Shown piece after piece: positions 13,334-25,158 of a DNA stretch of 64,000 nt (the stretch's first letter is position 1; each line of letters begins with the position of its first letter). This DNA comes from Auricularia sp. M13 (lineage: Eukaryota; Basidiomycota; Agaricomycetes; Auriculariales; Auriculariaceae), in assembly GCA_037042915.1 (NCBI GenBank), contig CM073201.1:2294001-2358000 (forward strand), written 5' to 3'. Position numbers and translations under genes: made by a program. Under the pieces are notes generated by a model that was not told the origin of the DNA, ran no database searches, and saw only the letters and a list, made by a program, of their open reading frames with translations.

Positions 13334-14718
13334 TCACCCTTTGGGGTACATGGGGCCATCGCTGTCTTCTCCAGTGCTCTCGTCCTCAGATGCTACTTCC
13401 TCGAAATGCCGCGATCCCGATACAGTCAACAGCCATGACTGCGTCGGATGAAAGGCAACTGAACCCACAGCGTCTGCTCTGAAATGAGCATATGCGAAAC
13501 CCCTAAGCCTAATACACACCTTCATGCGCATGCCACTTGTGCGTCGGTGCACTCGACTCGCCCGCAAGATCGAACAATGAGACATCGCCATCCTCCTACA
13601 GTATGAAGGCATATCACACGGGTGTCAACGCAAATTGCGTACCGTATTCCCCGATGCCAGCCACACTCCAGTAGGGTCCACATCGATCCACAGTCGCTGG
13701 TTCGTGCCGGCCTTGCGCTCGTACTCTGCGCAGGGTACCGAAGGATTTCGTATATCCCACGCATAAATGATATCGCTTTGCCTCGCGGCGGCGTACAGTA
13801 TGTGCGCCTGCGTCGGGTTGAATTTGACCTGCATGCGATGCCTGAGTGAAAAGGCAAAACGGGGGTGACTGCGCGTACTTGTGTGATGGCTACACTCGTG
13901 CCTTTCAATCGACATACGGGCTGCGAGCCTGTTTCTTCTGAAAAGAGCCATAGAGCAGACGAGAACGAGCCAGCTGCGTATATGCCCGAGTAATCAGGAC
14001 AGAAGGCAATGGAAGATATGATGCCTAAGAGCTGTAAGTCGTAAATCGAGCCCAGTTTACAGTATTTGTCACCCTTGAGTCCTGTCTTGGCTTTCTTCGA
14101 CGTCCTTGTATGCAACCGGTCTCCTTCACCGGGTAGGTGAATGTCAAAGACCTCAATCGCGTCGCGGTGTCCACAGTATATCCTTGAAAAGGGCGAAGCA
14201 AAGTCAAAATAAGAGTCACAGCTTGACACAGTCATACTTGGCAGCAGTGCAGTTGAACGCGATGCAATGCGGCGCGACAAAGCGCTCAACGTGGTCTACA
14301 ATCCTATATGAAGCTCTAAGCTGCAGCAGTCAGCTCCCGTAACATAAGGGTAGGCGAGCAGGACTCACTCGGCCGTCCGTTGCATCCAGCAGCTTGACAG
14401 GCGCGTCGCGAACAGAAGCCAGGAAACAGTACGACGCTGGGTCAGATATCCTGGCGCCTGGGTACCAGCACGCGTCCAGCACTGGCGCGGCTTGCGGCAA
14501 CACAACCGAAGACGAAATAGACGCTGTCGAGGACCGCTATTGGCACCTGCTCCAAGCATTGATCACAGTGCGACTGACCAAGTGAAGCTGGGCTTGTCAT
14601 CGAGTCAATACACGATGCCTAGCCTAGCACGGCGGCGCACTCATTCCAAACTTGCAAAGACTTGTCTTCGCGGTGGGCAAGTATAGCGCTACCATCCCAG
14701 CACCTATGCAATTATTAA
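13334..14718 (-). CDS. WRAP53/TCAB1-like WD40 protein (telomerase/Cajal body type)
   Basis: In animals WRAP53/TCAB1 binds CAB-box RNAs, including telomerase RNA; the fungal relatives are less well studied. The order of segments fits this family closely: CWDGSAILAHREDKSLQVWN, then LDACWYPGARISDPASYCFL with LASVRDAPVKLLDATDGR, SRIYCGHRDAIEVFDIHLPG, YDLQLLGIISSIAFCPDYSG, AGSFSSALWLF, AARQSDIIYAWDIRNPSVP and the family signature TNQRLWIDVDPTG. The last exon ends near SWLLTVSGSRHF with an acidic tail and the stop at 13334. At least five introns are needed. The 5' end is uncertain: the first clear WD segment begins near 14710, and I could not fix the ATG. The gene is divergent from the sirtuin gene. 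Confidence 0.75.
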
Positions 14719-14793
14719 CGATTTGCTCTCAAATTCGCACCGCTGCCCACCATTTCGCAGACCGCCAGAACGTGCTGGGCTTTTGACCAAGAA

Positions 14794-14800
14794 TATAAAG
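14794..14800 (+). promoter_or_regulatory. TATA box of the sirtuin gene
   Basis: TATAAAG lies 83-89 bp upstream of the ATG at 14883. With initiation about 30 bp downstream of the TATA box, 14883 would be the first ATG in the message, in the strong context GCCATGG. This supports the longer sirtuin start. Confidence 0.45.
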
Positions 14801-14882
14801 AGACGCAGACTGTCGTGCAGCAGGAGAAGATAGTCGATTGTACGTGCTAGCGTGAGCAGTAGGAAACTGCTCCATTTCCGCC

Positions 14883-16066
14883 ATGGCGCTGGGACTTCAA
14901 GAACGCTTTCGAGCGGAGTTATCACGGTTGAGCGCGTCCTACAACCTTCGACACACTGTGCAGCCCAAGAACCTGTCGCGCCAGCAGTATACAACTCGCG
15001 ACCCACGCAAGCTTTTGGATTTTAGGATGTCGGATACTTCTACAGCATTTCGAGAAGCATTTCGCAATAGCAAACACATTGTTGTCATTGCTGGTGCGGG
15101 CCTGTCTGCTGCGTCAGGTGAGCTCTTATTCGGAACGCCAGGCGTAATTTAATCAGGTTGAAAGGCATACCCACATTTCGCGATGGCGGAGGAATGTGGC
15201 GGTCGCTGAACGCCACATCGCTCGCCACTCCCGAAGCATTCCACAAGGACCCATCATTGGTCTGGCAGTTCTACCACTATCGCAGAACAAAGTGAGCCCG
15301 CAGGTCTGAATAGAACGACCTCGCTGACTGGATCATTGCCAGGGCTCTGGAGGCGCAGCCAAATGCTGCACACCGTGTCGTCGCGAAGATGTCCATACCT
15401 GCTTATCTGAAGAAAGTAGCACCGGCCGCGAAAACATTTCACCTTGTGACCCAGAACGTAGATCGGCTTTCCATTGCAGCGCTCAATACGGTTTTCGATG
15501 AAATCCCGCCTTCTGAGGATGGATCCAAGCAACGCGCGGTCTTTCCGAACAGTATTATCGAAATGCATGGCAGGATATACGACGTCCAATGCACCTCCTG
15601 TAATCACTGCGAGGAGGACCGCACAGACCCTCTCTGTCCTGCTCTCGGTGCCGCTGACGCCTTGTTCAATGACTACCATGATGCAGGCACCAAAGAGGTC
15701 CACATTCCTCTGAACGAACTCCCCCGCTGTCCCGCCTGTGGCGAGCTCGCACGTCCGGGCGTCGTTTGGTTTGGCGAGAAGCCTTACCATCTGGACGAGA
15801 TAAACAGCATCGTTTACAAGGCGGACATGTGTCTTGTCATCGGGACATCATCAACGGTGAGCTTTTGGTGGTCGCGCATTGATGACTCTGACTACTGGAT
15901 ACACTAGGTTCGCCCAGCCTCGACGTACGCATACCGTGTGAAACGACATGGTGGCAAGGTCGCAATCTTCAATCTGGCTCCTAGCGAAAGCGACGAACGC
16001 GCGGATTTTGTGTTCGCTGGCGGCTGCGAAACAGTTTTACCTACTCTTTTCCCTGAGTTGGCTTAA
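14883..16066 (+). CDS. SIRT5-type NAD-dependent lysine deacylase, probably mitochondrial
   Basis: Class III sirtuins remove malonyl, succinyl and glutaryl groups from lysine using NAD. Exons 14883-15117, 15165-15291, 15343-15856 and 15908-16066 give 344 aa. The fold is marked by [18 protein letters not shown], the NAD/active-site TQNVD, the catalytic His in [14 protein letters not shown], two zinc Cys pairs (CTSC, CPAC) and GVVWFGE. The class III Tyr-x-x-Arg acyl-recognition pair is present in WQFYHYRR. Residues 1-48 before MSDTSTAF are rich in Arg and Lys with few acids ([18 protein letters not shown]...), like a mitochondrial presequence. A second ATG at 15027 in weaker context would make a 296-aa form without it. 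The class assignment follows from the motifs; the location is inferred. Confidence 0.88.
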
Positions 16067-16321
16067 CACGGCAGGGCATCAATGTCCACCATGAACATTG
16101 ACGTCCTCAGGTCAATCCCAAGCTTCCTTCTTTCGCCATGCTTTACAGATTGCTCTCGCACACCCTATATGTTTCCGGAATGCTGTTCGCAGTATGCTAT
16201 CACTTCCGCCTGAGGCCAAGATTCTCGAATAACAATGTGTACCGAATGCGGTTAATAGGTACCTGCGTATATACTTAACGAATGAGAGACGATCAAATCG
16301 CAAAGTCACCGATTCTCACGA

Positions 16322-18131
16322 ATGTCTACCTGCCCGTCCGCGCTTGACCAACTACCACCCGAACTATGGTTAAAGGTGCTCACGCACTTAGATGCCCAGG
16401 GCATCCGCACAACATCTTTGGCACGTGCGCAACCAGATAAACTACAGGGTCGCGCTGATTCGCCTATGCTAGGTATGCCGCGCCTTTCAGCGTCTGGTCG
16501 CAGACTCGGCGCCGCTGCAGCTCATACTCGAGCTCGACATTGGCGGCTTGCGACTATTACCATATCAGAGTCCTGCCGCCCCGCCCATCGAAATTCTATC
16601 CCGCATACGGCGCTGGCGTAAAGCATGGATGGACCTGGACATCCAGCCGTCTACGCGGACGTCCATCGCAGTCCCCTTCACCCCTGGATCTCTGTACGAG
16701 CTATCAGGCGGCTACTTCTTCCTCAGCGTAGAGCGTGGGATGCACCTCCGTCCGACACAGCTGGCATATGTCCAGCTGCCAGCGCATGGCTACGAGAACG
16801 GCGGTCCGTGGACCTTCCTGCATTTCAAGGAAGAAGTCATGGACTTCGCCGTGGACGTGCACCAAGACCTGCTCTGTTTTGTCGAGTTCATGCCCGGCGC
16901 CACCATAGCCAAGTCAGTCCCTTTAGACATCCTCGCAGAAGAACGGCCCTCAGTAACGACGCGCTACGCGCTACTAGTTCACATGAACCGTTTCACATTC
17001 ATTTTCATCGTATGTCGGACGGCGCGCCGCACCCGCGAGCGAAATTCCCGACGCTACACTACGCCATGGAGCCACCGTCACCGCCTGCCAACCCTGGTGT
17101 GGTAATGCAGGTCGTCGGGTCGCACGTTGTCATCTTGTTTTGTGTCATCATCGAGAACGCACGCCGGGACAGCATCTCGGTATGGGACTGGACGACTGGC
17201 GTGTGCAAAGCCGTATGTTCTTACCCGCTCTCATGTCCATCCCCTTTTGAACTCAACTTCGCTTGCCACGCAGAGGATAGGATCTGATATTCGGATGATG
17301 AGCACCTTCGTGATGCTCTCTCCCGACCGCCTTCTCGTACCCGACCCAAGTCACCATATCATTGAGGTCTACAAGTTTGACGCCGAGGCCCCGGACGCAC
17401 ACACCGAACCTCTCCAGCCCGAGGCGCAGTTCGAGCTCCCACGCATGTGGGTCGTGCACGCCATCTTTCGCAGCGAACCAGCGACCTTCAGCACGGAGCG
17501 GTCCGCATTCTCCCCTACCTCGCCGTTCCGCAGCAGCAAGCCATTCGGCGTCGATCCCGACAGGTGCATCATCTCATTCACGATGCAGGTCTTCAACGAC
17601 GAGGGTACAAGCGAATTTAAAACGTTCATCGGGCTCCGCTCCGCCATCCTGGCGCATATTCTTGATGCGCGCTCGATGCGCACGGACGGCGAGCCGCTCT
17701 TCGTCCCATGGGCACTCTGGCGCGCTTCGACGCTCTGGAGAATGAACGAGGGCGACGGCGGACCCAACTGGATCTGTCATACGTTCGGCCAGCGACACAT
17801 CGTCCTCGAAGGCGACGAGGATGAAAATACCACGCACATCCGCCTGTATGACTTCAATCGAGACGCCTACTCGCAACAGCTTCAGCGCTATTTCAATCAC
17901 GATGTTCCCGAGCACGTCTGGGTCCGGTTTGCTCGCACCATCCAAGATGCCGACCGCGAAGGACAGTCTGATGAGCCGGGCCTTAAGAGCGTGGAGATTG
18001 CTTCCAAGGAGCCGTTTTCCTTTGCAGGCCTCATGCTCGATGAGGACCGCATTATTGGTTTACATACTGACGACAACCAGGACATCAAGACCCTGGTTGT
18101 GTTTTTAGTAGGAGGCGATTGGCAAGAATAG
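16322..18131 (+). CDS. F-box protein of unknown target
   Basis: The N-terminus carries an F-box (LDQLPPELWLKVLTHLDAQG), which would bind Skp1 in an SCF ubiquitin ligase. After a short intron the motif resumes as VCRAFQRLVADSAPLQ. The rest is typical of the many basidiomycete F-box proteins that lack a known substrate domain: RRWRKAWMDLDI, then LYELSGGYFFLS, and in the last exon MSTFVMLSPDRLLVPDPS and LYDFNRDAYSQQLQRYFNHD. Three or four introns are needed (around 16430-16480, 16915-17000 and 17215-17275). The first intron's donor could not be fixed in frame. The stop is at 18129-18131. The gene converges on TDP1, with about 280 bp between them that show no other feature. Confidence 0.7.
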
Positions 18132-18410
18132 GTAGAAGATTATTATTCACGTTTCTTACTGTATTCTTAATACGATGTTTTCGCGTCCCTTCTGAGCCTT
18201 GCGACGTCACGAAAGGATCTACAGATAGATCCTGCTATGCGAGACGCATTTGCATGCCATGTGATTAGCCCATTAGCATTGGGAATCAACTGCGTTGAAC
18301 TGTAGAGCTCTAATGTCCAGTCCAGATAAAGTGTACAATTTTAAGACAGCCACAGGGATGGGATATACCACAATGGAAGGTTAGCCTTACTCGAGATGTT
18401 CTTTTTGCAT

Positions 18411-20866
18411 CTACAAATTCGTCAGGCTCACCGGAGCGAGGAAGTGCCAGAAACAGCGCACCCATGCAACATCTTTTGAGAGGTCGTACTTCCGCGCGGG
18501 CCGCTTCCAGGATGCCAGCTCATCGAACTGCTTCGCATCCTTGATGGGCATGACCACGCCCAGTTCATAATTCCGGATCTATACGCACGGTCAGCAAAGC
18601 TCAACATTCGTCGTTAAAGCGTGTGTACGCACGTTCAGACTGGGAGTAATGTTAGAGCCCGACAGATGGCCCCATGCAGCTGGTGTGAAGTTGTGCGAGC
18701 CGACATAGAGCCAGCCAGCCAGCTTCTCGCGCGTCTTGTTGCTCTTGGGCTCTACTATGACAACCTCTTCGTCCTCCGTATCATAAGGATCGTCGCGTCG
18801 TTTACCTTTCGCAGTAAACATCGTATCGCGCTCAAATATGCCGAGTATCATCTGTTAAAGACACTGAATTAGGTGCGAGCATTCTACGAGACGTGTGAAA
18901 CCCTTGGCGGACCTTTGTGTGCATGAGGACCCGCCCCCGTTTGCTATTCGAGTCGTAGAAGTTGTCTCGCGGGAATTTGGGTGCTTTCCAGGTCTTGGGG
19001 TCGCAGAACATTGTTCCGCCTCCCTTAAACACAGAGTTTAGTGTTGGACTATGGACGCGAAGCAGATGACCCACAGGCTTCCCAAGCACGCTCTCTCCCA
19101 CGGTCCGGAGGGAAGGGAACAATATCTTGATAGGTGGATATGGCAGCTTGTCGAACGCAGACTGTTTCGCGATCCAGGTGAACTTTTCTGACGGCTCTCC
19201 TCGCGCAGAGCGGTAGAACTGGTTCATCCATCTCGTGGTGTATTGGCCAATACTAGAACCCTGATTTCAGTCCATGAGCCATTACTCCGTGGATGTAGAG
19301 CAGTGGATTGATCATGCTGACCTGGCATTCCAGCACGAGTTTGGAGTTGCCCGGTGTCTCGGCGCCGAGGTCCCGCAGAGCTTTCAACAGCCCCGTGTGG
19401 CCTACGCGGGTGACCCTGGGCCAGCCCTCGTGCGTGCCCTTTAGCGACGGGACAAGCTTCGCGGTCACCTTGGACCAATCCCACCACATGCGCAGCTCAT
19501 CCAAAGCATGTAACGGGAGCGTAAACCCATTCTTCGTCTGGGACTCGAGAGCTCGTCCGACATTAAGTGCGCGAAGTGTGTCCACCAGCTGAGTCGCAAA
19601 GTCGAGATCCTTTGGAAGTTTTGAATACGGTACAGGCTCAGATCGTTTGGGAATATCTTGAAGCCAGACAGCCTGAATCAAACTCAGCCAGGCCCAATGC
19701 GAGGATGAATGTGGGCACACGTTTTCAATGTCGCGCCAGTCGTACTGGACAAAATTGGCCGTGGCTGTTTAGAGGAGTGCATGAGTACAGTCGTCGCGAC
19801 GAGACGAAGGCGCCAAGACGCACGAATTGCAACACGCAAACGCCCGGATTTGTAGAAAAGCTAGAGAGCATTGAGCAGGTTGTTTTTGTACCCACATATG
19901 TTCGCACCAGCATGATCTATGTTCGACATGAGTGCCTTCGACTCGATTCATGTTTCATAGACGTACCTTGATGTGCATCGCACCGCTGTCTTGCGGCATG
20001 CTGGGAGTGACCAGAACAAAGTTCGTGGATAGGTAGTTCAAGTCATTGCCTTCAGGGCTAACCGGGTGATTCACGAGAACGACTGGCACTGTATCTGGAA
20101 ACATCGTCAACAGCCAAGGGATGTCGTTCGAATAACTCGATAGAACGACAAGGTCCAATTCGTCTTTCTTTGAGAATTATCGTTAAATCAACATTCCCTG
20201 AGTTGTGGCATCAAGGCGAGATGAGCGTACGTTTCCGATGATCTGAGAGAGCCGGAAGACAGGCTCGTTCTCTTTGCCGGCATCCCAGTGCATATTTGCA
20301 GTAGGGCGTAACTCGCCATCCCAGAATAGATTTGAAGGAGAGTTGGCGTCCGAAGGCAAGAGACCGCGTCCGTCCCGTGCAGAAGAGGACGAGCTGGCAT
20401 AACGGTTGGAGTTCGCAAGAGCGCGCGAGGCAGCAGTCGCTTGCCTCTTCGAAGGTGGTGGGGCATCGTCCATGTCGTCGTCGTCATCGATATTGGGTGC
20501 GTTAACGTCGCCTCTGAGTCGCTTTTGGCGCGCGAGTCGTTCAGCCTCTAGCTTCTTGCGTTCAGCCAGAAAGTTCAACGCTGCGGGTGCTGGCGCAACG
20601 CTGCCGCTGGCGATGGTTGTGTCTGGTTCATTCAAAGTAGACGGATTGCCCCCAGACTGTTGAGAAGCCTTTATTGCTGCTTGGATATCGCGCTTAAATT
20701 GCGCATCTGCGTCGTCCTGTTCGCTGTCGGAATCGATGACAATGGTCTCAGGCTTGGGTTTCGAGTCTTTCAGACTCGCAGCGATCGCCCTATCAGGCTG
20801 GTTAGACGTTATAGGCGGTAAGAGAGCTTTCCCAGCTCACATAGCCAGTTCAGCATCTTCGTCCAT
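18411..20866 (-). CDS. TDP1: Tyrosyl-DNA phosphodiesterase 1 (TDP1)
   Basis: TDP1 removes trapped topoisomerase I peptides and other 3' blocks from DNA in the nucleus. Both catalytic HxK motifs of this phospholipase D-like family are visible: MHIKV in an upstream exon (after STNFVLVTPSMPQDSG) and MHTKV further down. The second is followed by the diagnostic GSHNFTPAAWGHLSG, and IRNYELGVVMPI comes next. The start at 20866 (MDEDAELA) joins through an intron to a disordered region with IVIDSDSEQDDADAQF and PPPSKRQA, which fits a nuclear protein. The last exon ends WHFLAPVSLTNL, with its stop at 18411-18413. About eight short introns are present. The 5' end faces DPB11. Confidence 0.9.
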
Positions 20867-20985
20867 CACTGCAGAAGAAATGTGGCTGGCGCTCGTGACG
20901 GATGACGGAAGCGGAAGCAAAAGGTGCAGACGCGCTCGAAACTCCGCCCGAAGTTGCCAAACGCGGACCCACCCAAGCCATAGCC
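20867..20985. promoter_or_regulatory. Divergent promoter between TDP1 and DPB11
   Basis: Only 119 bp separate the two start codons (TDP1 on the minus strand, DPB11 on the plus strand). Both genes act in DNA damage responses. I see no TATA box. The stretch must hold regulatory signals for both genes. Confidence 0.6.
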
Positions 20986-23851
20986 ATGCGCAAGGGACAC
21001 GGTTCCACTAAGGTGCGGCAACTCTGCTGCTTGTATGCATATGAAGCTCTGCTGACTATGACCAGGTGCCAGGCGTGAAATTGCGGCCAGCGCCCAAGGC
21101 AACAGGCCAGAGGCACACCCTTGATGTTCTCGACGACGCAGACGCGTCGGAGACGACACAGTCCGGCTCAATCTCGCAGCTCAACGCGCACGGACCGTTG
21201 GCGGGCGTGGTGCTGTGTGCTACAGGCATTTCCAATAAGGCGCGTGGCCAAAGCATGGTTTGACTGTTGAGCTGACGTTCGAGGCAGGCCCAGCTATTCA
21301 GCCAGGCGAAACAACTCGGCGCTGCTTCGTCGACACATTTCACAAATCTTACTACCCATCTAGTCGCAGAGGGACCCGGCAGCGCCAAGTACCTGGTGTG
21401 TTGCTTTCTGCCTGCCTGCACGTCGCAATGGGGCTTACGATCGACCAGTGCGCATTGGAACGCGGTGTGCCGATCGTATCTCCAGATTGGATTAGGGATG
21501 CCCATACAACATGGCGCGAAGGTGGCGAAGTCGACGTCGACGAGGTATACAGGCTTTCATTAACAGTCCTTCCTGCAAGCACTGAACTCTGGCCAGAGCG
21601 TCAAGCATTATCGCCTGCCCGTCTTTGCGGGCATCAAGATTTGTCTCACGGGATTTGACGACGTTCAAGAACGCTTACGGATACACCAGCTGGTAGCAAA
21701 GGACGGTGGCGTATACAGCAAAGGCTTCGAGCCCTCCGTCACGCACCTCGTCTGCCAGATAGACCAATCCGACAAGATAGCAGCGGCGCGAAAGCTGAAC
21801 AAGAGCCGCTCGCAGGACAACCAATACATATTATATGGGAAGAATGGTTTTGGGACTGTCTCGAGTACGGAGGTCAGTAGATGTCAGTGTTCGAGCAGAT
21901 GTCGCGAGGCTGAATCTGGGTAGGAATCTGGACTTGCGATAGCTATTCGATAGACAAGCCACGCCCACAACGCAAGCCTCCGATGACAGCAGGTTACCTT
22001 CTTTTCCTGCATTCTTTGCCATCTGCTAACGAGTGCTCTAGCTGCGCCAGTACCTCCAAAAGCGTTGCAAGAGCCTCTCCCACCATCCATAAAGAACGAC
22101 CTGCTCATACAACCCGATGATCCCTCCGAAACAGGCCATGTTAAGCAGGTCCCAGGCGTCTCAAGCCAAATCTGGCAGAACATCGTCAAGAAACGCGCCA
22201 CGGTAGTCGACGGGCAGCTTCGCATAGGCTCGTCAGATGCGCTGTCTCCCACTGAACAGATCTCGGGGCGCGGTGCTGTGATCTCACGTGTGTCGAGCGC
22301 GAAGGCCGCCGCGCTGCACTCCGAGTCGAAACCCGCGCCCACCGGCCGCCAGCCGTTCAGCCGCGTAGCCTCTATGGCTGCCGTTGCGGGTCCCTCGCGT
22401 GTTCCTCTCCAAGCTACCAGCTCGCTTGCATCCATACCCTCGACGTCGTCTCACACAGTTTTTGCGGGTAAGAAGTTCTACGCCCTTGGTGATGCGCGGT
22501 GTGGTGCTCTAGAGTCTGCTATCAACGACAATGGGGGCAGATGGTTGTCTCAGGCCGCCGACATTAACCAGGCGGACTTCGTTCTGGTAAGGCTTTGCGA
22601 GAGCGCTCGATTCTGGCTGGACTGCGCCGAGGATGACGAGCAACGCGAGCGGATGCGGACGGAGTGTTGGGTCGAGAAGTGTCTCTACGAGGAGCGCGTG
22701 TGTGCAGCAGATGAGCACCTCACGTTTGTGCCCTTGCACGCTTCCGGGCCTCTATCAGGTAGGCAAGGCGCTGAATTCTTCGATGCAATGGATACTAATT
22801 TCTCGTGAATGCTATAGACGCGGAGAAGCTCAATATCTGCTTCTCTGGTGTGGACGCGGCCGAGGCGTGCTGGCTGAAGCGCCTGATCCGCGCACTGGGC
22901 GCGACGTACTCTGCCTCATTCACGCGTAAATGCACACATCTCATTTGCGACTCGGGAGAAGGTGCCAAGTGCGAGCGGGCACGGGAGTGGGGCATCCCCG
23001 TCGTCCAGCGCTCGTGGTTATTCGACCTCGCGGAGGAGCTCAATCAGATTGCACGGGAGACGACAGCAAAACCCGAGACAGCAGGTGAGACTATGGCTGA
23101 TATCACCAATGGTACTTCACTTATCCATTGTTGCTTTTTGCGTGTGCTCACATTTGCGACAGCCTCAGATTCGCGGTCGGGAAGCGCGGCTTTCGCGTCT
23201 TTAGGATTTGATTCCATGAGCACGAGCGCTGGAGCAGGTTCGATGTCGTTTGGGGTGCCCTCCCTGCTTGTACCGAAGAGCGGAAAAGCCGCAGCGCCGC
23301 CCCCGCCCGAATCCTCTCCTCTCGAACAGTCGTCGTGCACGCCCTCGCCGATGCGATTTCCGTCGCCTCGGCCTGGTATCCACACCTCAGAGTCCGCGCC
23401 GGCGACATTGAGTTCAGCGAAGGGTACGAAGCGGACGCGGTCGGATGATTCGTCGACAAAGTCGGTTAAGAGGGCGAGGCCCGCTGGTCGGACAAAGGTA
23501 CGGTCCTTGCGCATGGACGCAATGAGCCCGCCATACTGAGCGCAAGTTTGTCAGGTTGGCATAGACCGGGCATCCTCCGTCGTCTCTGTGCGCAGCGTCT
23601 CTACTCCTGTCCCGCAGGCTGGCACAGAGCCGCAAGACGACCAGGAGGAAGAGAGCATGCTCGTCATGTACCAGGATGAAGCAGGCGAGAAGGAACGCCA
23701 GAGGCTCTTGCGGATGTTCAGTGCTCCAGCAGCTGTGGACGCGCCAGAAGATATCGACGCGGTGCAGACGGACACTACACCCATACCAGCAAAGAAGGCT
23801 GCCAAACCGAAAGCCAAACCTGCTGGCCGAAGACGAGTAGGAGGATTTTAG
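20986..23851 (+). CDS. DPB11: DPB11/Rad4/TopBP1-like multi-BRCT replication and checkpoint protein
   Basis: Dpb11 and TopBP1 join CDK-phosphorylated Sld3 and Sld2 at origins and activate Mec1/ATR. The ATG at 20986 opens a 27-bp exon (MRKGHGSTK); an intron at 21013-21065 leads to VPGVKLRPAPKATG. Four BRCT units can be followed: GPLAGVVLCATGISNK to VPIVSPDWIRDAH; VFAGIKICLTGFDDVQERL; HTVFAGKKFYALGDARCGAL; and LNICFSGVDAAEACWLKRLI to THLICDSGEGAKCERAREWG and VVQRSWLFDLA. The C-terminal third is disordered, with KGTKRTRSDDSSTKSVKRAR (a likely nuclear localisation signal), and ends KPKAKPAGRRRVGGF at 23851. The fourth BRCT with its basic tail is typical of Dpb11. At least seven introns occur. Confidence 0.85.
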
Positions 23852-24085
23852 TGTTGTCAGATTGCCATGAGTATCGGAACTCTGCATTATTCATGATATT
23901 GCGCATTGTTTCCCGGTTGTACACAACTTTTTATAGCTTTGCATTGATTTTTTTTGCTGCTTTCCAATGGTAAAGCACATCATCTTGGGAAACTTGGGAC
24001 CTTCGGGATTTTACGAGATTGCAGAGGATCTTCAGGCAACCTTTGTCTGCGGCCGATCGCGAGTCAACCAACCTCTTTCTCGAGG

Positions 24086-24979
24086 ATGCTCGCAGATAGC
24101 TCGGTCTCGTCTGCCACGCAGTCTTCCTGGCCTGGATTCGAGCAAACAAAGCACATCTTCATCTTCGGGGACAGCTACTCAGATGTGGGCTACAACAGCA
24201 AGCAGCCACACCCAACGCTCAAGGACCCCATCGGTGTGCCGCTGCCAGGCATAACCTGGGCCGAGAAGAGCACGCACAACTGGGTTGGCCATCTGATTAC
24301 ATCCTTCACACGGCCTGAGCACAAGCCACTCGTATACTGCTACGCCGTAGGTGGCGACAAGGTCGATGGCGTGCACAACCAGATCGAGCGGCACTTCCGG
24401 CGCAGCGCTGGTCTCAAGCCGGACTGGGCACCGTGGACCGCGCAGAGCTCGCTGTTCATCACTTGGGTCGGCATTAACGACATTGGATGGGGCTTGAGGC
24501 CGGAGGACCAGCTGGAGAAGCTGTTCACGCTGCAAGACCAGCTGTACGACACGGGCGCCCGCAATTTCGTCTTTATCGACGTGCCTCCAGTGAATCGTTT
24601 TCCAGGCGGTCGTGAGTTCCATTCCGACGTACAATGACGCTGTGCTGACATGCCAGTGGCTCAAGCGGCAGCGCGCAGAGAGAACCCTGAAGTAGCAAAA
24701 AAGTATACCCACTGGAACGATGTCCTGCGGACCGAAGTTCAAAGTTTCAGGGAAAGACACCCTGACGCAACTGCGTTTATCTGGTCGTCGTTCGAGGTCT
24801 TCAGCCGAATAATGGATTCGCCAACTGAGTATGGGCTTCCGGCGGACCAGGTCGACAAGCCTTATTCAGAAGTCTGGGTAGACCACCTTCACCCGAAAAG
24901 TGTGGTGCACAAAGTGATAGCCCAGGAGATCGCAAGATATTTGTACAACTGTACGTTGCCTTCTGCAGTCTTGACTTGA
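24086..24979 (+). CDS. GDSL-family esterase (CE16-like acetylesterase)
   Basis: This is a SGNH/GDSL hydrolase, similar to carbohydrate esterase family 16, which removes acetyl groups from plant-derived sugars. The catalytic blocks are in order: FGDSYSDVG (nucleophile Ser), YAVGGDKVDG (oxyanion Gly), FITWVGINDIGW (oxyanion Asn) and VDHLHPK (Asp and His). Two exons are supported, 24086-24611 and 24657 onward, with an intron of 45 bp (donor GTGAGT). The last exon either reads to 24979 or splices at 24951 (GTACGT) to end near 25033. No secretion signal is seen before KHIFIFGDSYSD, which is odd for a CE16 enzyme, so an upstream exon may be missing or the enzyme is intracellular. Confidence 0.8.
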
Positions 24980-25158
24980 ATGCTGAGTGTGTCGTCGACG
25001 CCGCAGTGAAACCGGGTTCCTTGTCAGAGTAGTATTCGTCCATGCACAATGTAAAGTAATGTACGGTTCAAGGGTAGCAGTATACATTGAAGCCTCCGGC
25101 CGTTGCAAGTGCGTGAGGACGAGCATGCAAACAGTAGATCGAGTTATATCGACCATCT

